A stretch of DNA of 64,000 nt from Lagopus muta (lineage: Eukaryota; Chordata; Aves; Galliformes; Phasianidae): assembly GCF_023343835.1 (NCBI RefSeq), contig NC_064448.1, positions 13,857,531-13,921,530 of the forward strand, given 5' to 3'. Below, piece by piece: positions 44,551 to 55,200 of this stretch. The notes below the pieces were generated by a model, which saw only the letters and a program-made list of their open reading frames with translations, made no database searches and was not told where the DNA came from. Each line of letters begins with the position of its first letter. Position 1 is the first letter of the stretch. The position numbers and the translations under genes are program-made.

Positions 44551-47249
44551 CTATCAGAGCCATTGGTGCTTGGAGGGGAGGCTTCAGCCACTGAGCCTCA
44601 GCTGCTGGGGCACAATGAAGAATGCCTGGCTTGGCTGCTTGCTTTTTTCCTAAATGTTCAAAATCCTTCAGATCAGAGGTTCTGGCAAACACTGCAGACA
44701 CAGCCCAGGCTGTGGCAGGTCCCCTCTGCACCCCCTGCTGCCCTGTGGAGCTGTGGAGCCCAAAGTCAGCTCTGAGCCCTGGAGGCACTTTCAGCAGAGA
44801 CCTGGGGACAGGAAGCATGGGGTTGGCTTTTCAGAGCCATAGGGCAGGGCAACAGCTGGGGACACCATGGAGAAGCAGGGATGTGTGGGCACGTCCCCGC
44901 TCAGTGCCTCCGCAGCTGGTGGCTGATGCCGGTGGGTCCATAGTTGCTCTCTGCCCAGCACAAGCAGCCGCCCCCCTGGGCACTCCTGAGGGCAGCACCT
45001 CCCTGATGAGGAAAGGAACCAGGAAGGTGTCCTGAAGTGCCACCCCCCAGCTGCTCACCCCCCCAGGGGCCATCTCCCCAGCCCGTGCTCTTTGTGCCCC
45101 ATTCCCTGCTACCTGCCCAACCGGTCCTGTCACCAACCTGCATTCTTGCTCCAAAAATATGCCTTTGAAGTTTCTGGGCTTGCTTTCACCCTGCCCCAGC
45201 TGTGTCCCTCCCTTGCCCGAGTCATTTTGCTCAGGCCCCAAACCACCCCTTCCTCCCATCATTCCTCTTCCAAATGAAATGTCCCCCCCCAGGGACCAGA
45301 GGCCACTATCAGGCCCATGCAGCCATTTGCACGTCCTGCTGACACTGGGCTCGGTGCCACTCTCTCCTGCAGTCACTTGGACGTGGTGGCACCTGGACAT
45401 AGTGGCACAAGGCCATCCCTGCTGCCTGAGCCCCCCTCTGTTGGTGGCCAAGTGCCGGGTAAAGAATTGTGTCCATGAGTCACAGCAAGGCACGTGCAGG
45501 AGGAGGCAGAGCTGTCCACTTAGCTAAATTGTGCTTCTGGCTTTGAAAGGATTTGTAATGAAGGAATGAGATTTAAATCAGTTCTATTTCCTAAGAGTTG
45601 TTATAACCTAAAAAGGAGCAAGTTGTTTTATTGCATAAAGGAATATGAAAATAAGTTGTGCTTTCATGTCTGGAAACTCTCCTCGGTAACAGGGCTGCTG
45701 CAGTGAGACACCAGACCTGAAATACTCCCTCATGGTTCTCTGCCTTGCTCAGTTTTGGAGACCTGGCTGTGAGGATGGGGCGCAGTGCACCCCAGCATCT
45801 CTCTTCCAGGGTCAGTAGTGGCACTGGGCACTCGGCCTTTGTCCAATTTGGACCTGAAACTGCCAAGGACGGATCCCAGCCCCACTGCTGGCCTCTGCAC
45901 ACCGTGCATCCCAAGAGGGGCAAGCTGCCGGCTGCTGCTGCTGCAGGTCGCAGCGTGGGTTGGCTGTACTTTACCCAGCTGGTGGCAGAGCCCGGCAGCA
46001 GTGAAGGCCCGCAGTGTGCTGACACGCTGCCCTTGCCATCAGGCAAAACAACCAGCATCTCTTCTACCCCAGCCCCTTCTGGGGGATGCAGGGACAGCCC
46101 CGGGCTGGTGTGGGCACACGGCGGAGCTGTGCGATGATGGTGATGCTGGCAGCTCTCCCAGCCTCATGTGGGAGAAAGGAGCTCCCAGCCCTGGGGGGGG
46201 CCCGTGTGTCACTTGGCATGCCAGCCTGTCACAACAGCGCTGTGCAGCCAAAGCGAGGTGTTGGGCAGGGTGAGAACAGCCCCGGACTCGTGGTGGTTGA
46301 TGATGTGCATTGGATGCACAACCTGCAGGGCAGCCCCAGCACCCATCCAGCACTCAGTGCGCTGAGGACAGGGCTCAAGGCTCCCCGGATCAGCCTGTCA
46401 GCAGCTCCCCTTCCCTCCACGTCCAGGAAGATGTCTGTATGGGTGCAGTGGTAGGACGTGAGTGATCCCTCCATTTGTGTTTATGGCTGTTTAATGAGCT
46501 AATTTTCTTTCACACTATTGATTTCCCTGGGTTCTGCTGAGAGATTGCTTGCCTCTGGGTAATGAGAAGTAACTCAGCTGTTCCAGAGGGGTTTATGCCT
46601 CAGCCCTGCAGGATGGGATAACACGGAGCAGGGAGGTGCTGGGGACACGGCCATGCCAGCCAATGGGCTCGGTGCTCCGTGGTCAGCACAGAGGTGCCAA
46701 GGTCGGCCCTACCCCCCTGGATTCCCTCCCTGGATTCCCTCCCAGGTCTGAGATTAAGGAATAGATCAGCATCACCCCAGCCTCGAAACACCTCCAGATA
46801 TTCAGCACCGCTTGGGGCCGCATCAAGAAGGAATATGGCATCCGAGAGCCGTGCTGATTCCTCACCTCTCCCAGCCCAGACTCAGGGCAGCCTCACTCCA
46901 CTTAGCACCAATAGCACTGAGGGAACAGATGCAGCACTAATCCCAGCTTCCCGCTGCATCACCCAGAAAGCATCGGTGCTGCAGGGAGCTGCAACCCAAA
47001 CTGTCCGCTCTGAGCAGCACTGTGGGAACAGGGGGCTGCACCAGGTGTCCTCCAGAGGTGCCCCCATCCACCCAGTGCTTTTTGGGCTCTGGGCCATGCC
47101 TCTGAGCCACAGTCACAGCCACCCACATCCCCAGGCCCACGGTGACACCCAGCCAGTGGCAGCACTGGAAGGAGCCGCCGCAGTACAGGAGGAGGCATTT
47201 TGGACACGGCCCTTGGGGACGTGGGGGACGGGGGGTCAGGGTGCCTGTC
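44551..47249. other. Intergenic, GC-rich, no recognised gene
   Basis: Open frames above 100 codons occur on both strands, with compositions rich in Ala, Gly, Pro and Ser and no resemblance to known families. A 13-nt unit, TGGATTCCCTCCC, is repeated twice near 46718-46744. I see no splice-bounded exon. Confidence 0.5.
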
Positions 47250-48605
47250 AGCTTCTGCATTGGTATGCTGGCAGAGATAAACAAAAGGAGCTGGAAGTCT
47301 TAATGCATGATCAAGATTATGATTTAATTGGCATAACAAAGGCTTGGTGGGCTCAGCCACATGACTGGAATATTAATATCGGAGGATTCAGCTTGTTCTG
47401 GAAAGACAGGCAAAGGATTAAGGAGGAATGTGTTGCTTTGTATATTAAGGATGCAGACATTTGTTCTGCACTCCAGGGAGAACCTGGCTGCTGTGCAACC
47501 ACACAGCTACAGAGCACATGGAAGGGGCTGTGCCGGAGCCATGGGCAGGCTCAGCCAAAGCCAGGATGCAGTGGGGATGGAGATCTCCCTGCCTGAGGTG
47601 CCAGTGTGAGATGGGACAGCAAGTGAAAGGTCCAGAGCACAGGCCTCGTGGGAGAAACCCTGAGTTCGTGTCCAGTCACAGCACCCCGTGTGCTGGTATG
47701 GCTGCTAAAGGCCAGGCTGTGGCACATCAAGGGCATCTACTGCTGTGACAGACTGGAATGGCAGTATAAATCTTGATGCTTGTAAGGCTTTCAACATTGT
47801 TCATAAAACAGGCTCCTAAACAAGTTACAGATCACATTCTGCCTAAACCTGCTATAAAACGAGCGCCGTTCCCAGCTCAGATAGGAGCTGCCAGGCTGCG
47901 GCTACCAGCAGGTGAGATAAAAGGATGCAGGACTGGCTTTTAAATCTGCAGACAAAATATGAAGGCAGGGAGGATGGGAAGCATGTCGGAAAGAAGGCTC
48001 TTCATTGCAAGCCTCCACGCCTCCACTGCTGACATGTTAGAGAAATGGTCTCAGGGATGAGGATGCCGTGCGGTACAGATAAATGCCGTTGGCACTTCAG
48101 CACAAAGAGGCAATTGCATAAACAAGAAATGGGGAGAAAGAAGGAAGAGATGAATATGGGGGAAAGGAGCTGCGGTTCTGCGGAATCACGCAGAGCAGAG
48201 GATGCTGGCGGGCGCTGGAGGCACGGGGAGCAGCGGGGGGAGGCAGAGATGCCTGGACGCTGCCCTTTGGGCTGCTTGGAGAGAGTCCAAGGAGGATGTC
48301 AGAGACCTGGAAAACATGACCGGCAAGGAAAAACGGCGAGATGTGGGACTGCTTAATTGGTAGGAGAGAGCAGAGGAGGCTGGAGCAGCCGTCTGCAGGA
48401 ATGCAAATGGCTCCTGCAAAGAGGAAAGGATTAATCTGCCCATGCTGAATAAAGCAAGGGGAAACAGGCTTAAATTATCGTGGAGAAATTCAAAGCAGAT
48501 GCTGGGAAAACATTCCCTGAGGGACTAGAGTGTCAGCACTGTGGTTCCTAGGAGAAGTTGGCCTGAAGCTGGCCCTTAGCTGCTCCCTAAGGTTCCCTCT
48601 TTTCT
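47250..48605 (+). mobile_element. Old CR1/L3-like LINE in three remnants, sense strand
   Basis: Three pieces of one LINE occur in order on the + strand. The first (47277-47460) encodes part of the APE endonuclease: KELEVLMHDQDYDLIGITKA, then WWAQPHDWNINIGGF and KDRQRIKEECVALYIKD. The second (about 47772-47815) encodes NLDACKAFNIVH, which aligns with the reverse transcriptase motif LDFSKAFDTVPH. The third (about 48290-48600) resembles the ORF2 C-terminus and 3' tail: GKEKRRDVGLLNW, then a GGCTTAAATT block. Intervening sequence is decayed or deleted. The high divergence suggests an older lineage than the other CR1 copies here. Confidence 0.75.
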
Positions 48606-51449
48606 AGGATTTCAAATTTCAGGGTAAAAGTATATGGAAAAACCTTAAGGCAAGGGCCTGGCTGGCTTCACAGTGTGCAGAGAAGGGGACGAGTTGCAGC
48701 TGGGCAAGCCCTGAGAACAACCTGTGGAGACCCAAAGGGTCTGCGGGGCAGCAAAGCAGCTGCCAGGAGCGAAGTGCAGCCATGGAAATGAGTTTTTTGG
48801 GTGAAGCATAACAAGAGAAGCTCACGTGGCAGCAGAGCCCATCACAACGGGTGCTCAGTGGGACAGAGCAGAGCCACCAGGAGTGCCTGGAAGTGACATC
48901 AGTCTGTGAGAAGTCTGTAGGAGCAAACACACCGGAGAGGAGCTCCACACAAAGTGGCGCAGCGCGGATCTGCGGGGCTGCTCTGCTGCCTGAGCACAGG
49001 GCTGGTCCTGGCTCATGGCTCGGCTCCAGCTCCAGGCACACGGCGAGCAGAGCCCGCCCGAGACACAGGTAAGGGATGCTCAGGGGCCTGGCTGATGGTA
49101 AGTGGAGTATAAAGCACCTTTCTCCCTCCCTAACTGGGGGAGAGATTGGGAGCACCTTTGAGCTGTTGACTCTGAAGCAACAGGAGCCACAGAACTTGAG
49201 CAGGCAGCAAGTCACTGGGACTGTGATGGGAGACAGCTGTCAGGAAACCTTTCTCCTGCCCAAAGGATGACAGCTTTGGGGCCTGACCATGAAATTCCCA
49301 GTTCCTGGAAGCTCCCGGCATCTCCTCTGCCATCAATCATCCATGGCAGCAAAACCCAGGAAACCACTTAATAATCCCAAATAATCCCACAGGAAAATTT
49401 ACAATGGCAATCTCGTACTTCATCTGATAAGGCCCTGCCCAGGCTCCTGAGGGCAGGGGAATTCCCTCAAACAACCACATCCAAGGAAAGCCTGTCCTTC
49501 AGTTTCCAGCTTCAGGGCTGCTTCACACAGCCCCTAAAATCACTGCTGTGCACCACAGGTGAGCAGCCCCAGGTCCCAGGCAGCTGCTCCTTGCTGGTCA
49601 TGAGCCTTCCTGCAGGCCACAGGTCAGGAGATGGACATTGGCCCCTGGGGAGCTGCAGCCGGGCAGGATTCTGCTCACCTCCCCACCAGTGTGCGGTGGA
49701 AGCCAGCTGAACTTGTTATTCCTTTAATTTCCTCATTGCTTTCTTTTGTTTGCTGCTGTTGCCTAGTACAGGTGCTGGAAGTAGGCAGCTTCATTTGCGT
49801 GGCGCTCTTCCTGATTCCAGCTAACATTTATTCTAAGGTAAGCACGTAACAGTAACACACGTCTCCTCTGGGGCTTTACAGACCCGTGTCTGAGGTCGCA
49901 GGCCCTGCCAGCATGCTGTGGGTGATGACGGCCGCTCCATGAGGTCCAGGGGCTGAGCTGTCTGCAGTCCACGAAGGGAGGACCCTGTGGGCCTCAGCCT
50001 GGGACTGCTTGCTTAGGGATGCTGTCACGGTCCCTCAAATAGAGCCCCAAATTTGATTATTTCAGAGCAGATGGGAGGGGCTGTGAGCTCAAGGATGGGG
50101 CAGTATGGCAGCTGCAGGTGGTGAGGTGTCCTGCGCTCACAGGGTGTCACGTCCTGAACCCCAAAGGGTCTGGAAATAGCCAGGACTTCATTCTGCTTTC
50201 TGTAGAGGCTAATGGGATTTCCTTACTGGTGTAAGCACGCCCTGGGGACACCCAGGAACAGAACTTGTGATGGGAGGGAGCCAGGTGAGAACATGAGGGC
50301 GTGCAATTGCTCCCGTTGTCAGCAGCACAACGAAATGACAACACAACTGTTCTCCAAATCACACTGCCCACAACAACCACCGCGAACTGCAGGCAGGAGT
50401 CAGGCTGGGTCAGCGGATGAATTTCCATCATCAAATCATATATTCTGTTTTCATTGTGTCCCACTTTGGAGCCTCTGAAATGGTAAAACAGGTATGCATC
50501 AGAGAGGGATGACAGAGGTGGGCGCAGGCAGAGCTTGGTTGTGTTTTTCTGGTGAAGATGAGCACAAGAGCTGCATTCACAACACTGCACAGCTGAGAAC
50601 TGCAAAGGCACTGGAGGCAAATTCTTGGCAGAGCCCAGTGATAAACAAAAAGGCAAAAAGCAAAGAGTGAGTCCTGAAAGGTTTGGGTGGAATGTTAGGA
50701 AAAATCCTTTTGTAGGGGGATGGTGCACAGGTCACCAAAAAGATGAAGAAATCCCTGGTTCAGGTGGGCAGAACCACGGCTGAAAATAACCGTTTTGGTT
50801 TTCTGATCGCCCAGCACAATTAATTCTGCCTTACCAGGACTTCTTCATACAGAGGACAAAGCACGGCTCCGGAGGCAGAGAGAATACAGGGAAGGGTGGG
50901 GGTGGCTGACCAACGGCTGGGCAACACGTGGGACAAGGGAAGCGATCAGGTATAGACACAGCCGATGGCTGCAGAAGGGGTGGAGGGACTGGGAGAAGGG
51001 GAGGAATACCTTACATGTTGATATTCTATGTACAGAATGAGAATCTCAATGCAGGGGACAGGGAAGACAAAAATGTAATATCTTAGAAGTGTCCACACGT
51101 CACCTTCAGGCAAGGAAACGGGCAGAGGAAAAAGGGGTCAGGGTGCAGATATGGGCCGGAGCAAGCGAGGAGGTAGGAGCGGGAATGCTGCAGAGGAAGA
51201 AGCCCGGGGTCTCTGGGAGGAGCGCTGGATGCAACGGGCCTGGGCGAGGCGTCGGCAGCTCCGCAGTGCACCTGTGCCCGCGGGCCGTGCAGCAACGAGC
51301 ACAGCAGCACTGCCCAGCTGCTGCCGGACAAATCAAAGCCTCCGAGGATGCGGCGCAGCGTTGTGCCGGCGCTCCCCCAGGGCCCCGCAGGCAGTGCGGC
51401 TGCACAAGGACTGCACTACAGTTGGTTAATCGGCCCCGAGTCTCAGCTC
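48606..51449. other. Intergenic, mostly unremarkable, with exon-like signals
   Basis: Two good splice donors (CAG|GTAAGG at 49069 and AAG|GTAAGC at 49838) and one pyrimidine-tract acceptor near 49771 are the only structure I see. They are described separately. No repeat family recognised. Confidence 0.5.
49772..49837 (+). other. Candidate 66-nt exon encoding a hydrophobic segment
   Basis: A pyrimidine-rich tract (49735-49765) leads to two possible acceptors, CCTAG and TACAG, the second at 49770-49771. The 66-nt segment is open in phase 0, reads VLEVGSFICVALFLIPANIY plus SK, and ends in a near-consensus donor AAG|GTAAGC. The hydrophobic run could be a membrane segment, or a mere consequence of T-rich sequence. 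In human, ADIG, a small membrane protein, lies just downstream of RALGAPB on the same strand. I see no clear residue match to it, so that link is only positional. Confidence 0.25.
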
Positions 51450-51985
51450 AGCTAATTAGCTCTCGCATAGCTTTGCTTCGGTGCCGCTGACTCGCTCGTC
51501 TCTGCACCGGCTGCACCGCAACGAAGCGCAGCGCGGCTCCCCGCTGCCAGCCCCAATCCTTGCACCCCAGGTCCCAGCCTGCTCACCAGCACAGGGTGCT
51601 GCTGGGGCTGGGCTGGGCAGCACTGGAGGCGCTCAGCGGGCGATGCCTCTCGAACACTCCTCTCAGTCCGTTCACATCCTTCGGCTGCAAAGCACCACGT
51701 GCTGTGCCGCTCAGCCCTCCTCGCCAGCCGACCCCGCCGTCCCCGGCCCGTCGCATCCAGCACGACACCCCGGCTGGGCACGGCACGGCACGGCGTGCTG
51801 CGGCGCTTCCAGCCTTTTCCCGACCCCTGGGGTAGGAAAAGGGCCCAGGGCGCAGCCGGCTCTCGGCCGCGGTGCCCGGGATCACCGCGACCCCTCGGGG
51901 CGGCCACATCCGGGCCCCACGCGCACGCGGAGGGCGCGGGCGGTCCCGGCGGCGTGGGGGGCGGCGCGCGGGGGCGGTGGCGCGG

Positions 51986-52131
51986 CCAATCGGCGCCGCG
52001 CTCTCATCGGCGCAAACAGGAGCACAATGGAGCGGGCCGCGGGCGCGCTGCAGCCAAGCTTGGCGCGAGCGGCGCGCGGCTGACGGGCCAGGCCGCCAAT
52101 GGGCGGCGGCGCGCGGCGGCGGGCAGCCAAT
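51986..52131 (+). promoter_or_regulatory. Three same-facing CCAAT boxes (NF-Y sites)
   Basis: CCAAT stands at 51986-51990, 52096-52100 and 52127-52131, the first in a GGCCAATCGG context and the other two in GCCAATGGGC. The last two are 31 bp apart, about three helical turns, a spacing known to favour paired NF-Y binding. The last is about 115 bp before the splice donor, which predicts a start site between roughly 52170 and 52200. Confidence 0.65.
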
Positions 52132-52169
52132 GGGCGCGCGGGGGGGGCGTGCCCGGGCGAGGTTCGGGT

Positions 52170-52244
52170 GTCCTTGCAGGGCGCTGGGCTAAACTTCACC
52201 AAATAATGGCTGTTGGCGCCGGGGCTGCCGGGGAGCCATTTTAG
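52170..52244 (+). other. Probable untranslated first exon with a 12-codon upstream ORF
   Basis: The exon ends in CATTTTAG|GTGAGT, an excellent donor at 52245. It contains ATG at 52206 opening a frame of 12 residues (MAVGAGAAGEPF) whose TAG stop is exactly the last three bases of the exon, so the frame closes before splicing. The GCCATTTT at its end, and AATAATGGCTG upstream, resemble YY1 sites in both orientations, which are frequent just downstream of start sites. The 5' boundary is an estimate. The real start codon should lie in a later exon outside the window. I cannot name the gene. Confidence 0.55.
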
Positions 52245-55200
52245 GTGAGTTCTGCCCCGAACTTTCGGGTTCGCCCGCGCGGCGCGGCCGGGGACGGCGG
52301 CGGGGCGGGGGGTGGCGGCGGCGGCGGGGCGGCGCCAGGGCCGAGAGTGGCGGCGGGCAGCGGCAGGGCCGGGCGGCGGCGGCGGCGGCAGCGGCTCTGG
52401 GGGCTCGGGCCGGCCCTGTCACTACGCCGTCCTTGGGGCGCGGGGCCGGGCCGGGCGCGGAGGGGCGCGGGGAGGGGCGGCCCGGGGGGCGGGGGCGCCC
52501 CGCGGCATCTTCCGCGCCGCCCTCCCCGCCCCCGGGCCGCGGGGGACCGGCGGGGCCGCGTCGGGGCGCGGCGCGGGGTCGGGGCGCGGCGCGGGGTTCT
52601 CCCGGGCGGGGGGCGAAGCGCCGCGGGACGGCGCGGGACGGCGGCGCTGCGGTGCGCGGCGGGGCGCGGGGTCCGCCGGGCGCTGCGGTGACGCTGCGGC
52701 CGTGGCACGGAGCGCCGCAGTCCGCCGCCGCCGTCCCCCGCGTCCGTGCGGCTCCGATGACGACGTCGCGGAATTCGCCGCGTTCCTGCCGCTGCTCTTC
52801 CCGGCGGGCGGCGCGGATGGCAGGGTGGTGGTGGGGATGGCGGGGTCCGCGGGGTCGGAGCCGCGAGTCGGAAAGAAACGCGCGCAGCCGCAGCGGGGGA
52901 AAGCGATGCCGTCCGCCGGGGTCACGGCACAGGGGGCGCCGGGGCTGCCGGCCGCTCGGCCCCCGCACGGCCGGGCTGAGCCGGGAGGCTGGGCTGGGCT
53001 GTGCTGTGCCGTGCCAGCCGTCCGCTGGTGTTCCTCCGAACGGTGCCCCAAACCGACGCTAAAAAGCTGTGATGTATTTTCTTCTCTTCCCTCCCCCCAC
53101 CCTCCCCACTTGAGAATTGCAGCAAATGCTTTTGGACGCAGAGAACACAGGGAGAGGGGGTGGGGGGCTGCAGACCGTTCGCCGTGCTCACATGAAGTTT
53201 CCATAGGTGTGTGCTGGCCCCCAGCCCTGCCTGCAGCCAGCTGTGGGTGTCCGTGTCAGATGCAGTTGTTTATCCCTGACCCTTTTGCTTGCAGATCTTT
53301 GGCATCTGCTGCCTCTGTCTGTTCAGCTGCTGCGGGGTCGGTGGGGTTATTGCTGTTGCCAGCTGAGCTCCTCATCCTTCCCACAGTGGAAGATGTGTTG
53401 GTGCTGAGCTGATGGTGCGGCTGTTGGTGCCTTCGTGCCTCTCCTTGTTTACCTCCTTCATGTGGGAGCACGGCTCTGCTGCTCTGCAGAGGAATTGTTG
53501 TTTGGGTCCAGCTGTTGAAGGATGAAGCAATAGCAGCACATTTTTGCTCTGGGAGTAGATTATTCCTGGAGTATAGATAGGTTGTTTCTCTTGAGGCTTC
53601 TGGCCTTCAACTGGATTGCTTTTGTGTAGGGCTCCTTCCCCTCTTGTTTAGTGGAAAATTGACTCTTCTTCCATTGTAAAAGCTTAATGCTGCTGTCTGT
53701 TTGTTTCTGGAAAGCTAATTCTTCCTATCACCCCTGAATCAGTACAGCTGCCTGGACTTGCGGGTCCTGCCGGAGTGCCAGGTGTGCTGCTGGGTTTTTT
53801 CCTCTGCAAAGGCAGGAGACACGAAGCAGCAGTGGGCTGCAGCTCTCTGGGTGCTGCCCCTTTAGCTCTTCTGGCTGTAAAGCTAGTGAGTAGTGGGGCT
53901 GCATCCTATCAGAATGTCTGCGGCACCCCGTGTGGCAAAACCGACACTGTGTGTTGTTGTTCATCCAATAAAAGCCAAAGGCAGCAAGAACCTTTGGAGA
54001 AAGACTGATCCTTGTGGTTTGTTTTCACTTCAGGAAAGTCTGAAGACCATCCTGTGTCCATGGCTGTTGGTTTCTGTGTGTTGTCTCATTCCTCCAAACA
54101 GTGGCGTTGGTCCCTCTGTGGGCTGCAGCCCATTGCTGCAGGTGTGTTACAAATTAACCTGCGTGGATCTGCAGAATGGAGGCAGCTCTTGCACTGCTGC
54201 TCGGTGCTTTTGATGTGTGAGGAATGTGCATCTCTTGCTGAAGGTGCCATTAGGTCCCATTATACCCGTTCTTTGTGCTGCTGTCCGGTTGGGCAGCAAA
54301 AGCTGACTTCAGTTCCTGTCCCCATGCACTGGTTTCTCATTGGCAGCAGGAGGATGGCTCTGCCTGAGCTCATGGAGCAGCTGGCCTTGGCTATGCCGGC
54401 GTTAGCCCCAGTGCTCACTCCTAGTTCGGGAACTGCTGGTCTCCTGTGGCATAGTGAGCTCTCAGAGGAATCTCCTATTTTCCTGACTGCTTTCTGCTGT
54501 ATTTCATTAACAGGAAGCAAAGCTTTACTGTTGTTTTCCCTTCTAGATGTGCAATCTTGCAGTAATTTTTCAAGATTTACTCTTCCCTGAGATATATTTA
54601 GTATTTTCTTCTTAAATGCTTCTCTGAAGACAATAAAGTTTTACAGGTGGATAATAGAAAGCATTCCACATCATTGTTATTTCAGGAAGGGTTTGCACAA
54701 GCAGAAGGGCTTTGAGCAAGACAGCAAGGCTGAGCGCAGCCACTGGAGCCGTTGTTTTTTGCATGAGGCTGTGCCATCCTGGCCTGTCTCAGGTTCGTGG
54801 AGATAAGAGCACATCTCTTGCTCGTGGGTGTGCAGGAGGAGCTGCTTTGTGGGGGAGGGAGCAGTCTGATCAGGCTCGCACCAGGAGCAAGCCCCTAGTA
54901 CAGGAATGTGGGCTTGATGTGCTGGGGCTGGAAAGCAGGCACGTGCAGGGAGCTGTAAGGAATCACTGGCAAATGCAGTGGCTGGATGTCACTGGGCTTT
55001 GTGGCAGCTGAGCAGGCTCATCCCAGTGGCTCGTGTAAGTAGCAGTGGAAAGGCTCCAGTCTTGTCCCATTCCCTGCTCGGGATGGCATTTGTCACTTTA
55101 TCCAGGTCTGTGGGACCAGAAGCTGTTGTTGGGAGGCAAGCAAAGCAAGGGTTGAGGTGAGTGATCTGCTCCTGGCTGAGCAGCAAGGCGCAGGCTTGGC

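Larger units (their letters stand above)
51450..53060. promoter_or_regulatory. CpG island promoter of an unidentified + strand gene
   Basis: About 1.6 kb of very high GC content with CpG at roughly its expected frequency, against depleted CpG elsewhere in the window. It includes GC boxes (GGGGCGG at about 51971, GGGCGG at 52101), three CCAAT boxes, a strong splice donor at 52245 and GGC-triplet runs at 52310-52395. This is the usual architecture of a housekeeping or broadly expressed promoter. Downstream orientation is set by the donor. Upstream divergent transcription is possible, but I see no good donor for it. Confidence 0.85.

Noticed and set aside
46679-47596. A 305-codon open frame on the + strand
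   Set aside because: Its last third is the decayed LINE endonuclease; the rest is low-complexity and unlike any known protein, with no splice or promoter signals.
52312-53412. A 366-codon open frame on the + strand across the CpG island
   Set aside because: It is rich in Ala, Gly and Arg, overlaps equally long frames on the other strand and other phases, resembles no family, and crosses the predicted donor region. Stop codons are rare in such GC-rich DNA by composition alone.
53960-54640. AATAAA hexamers near 53968 and 54631 as possible gene ends
   Set aside because: No upstream exon or clear downstream GT-rich element accompanies them, and they fall within the presumed first intron.
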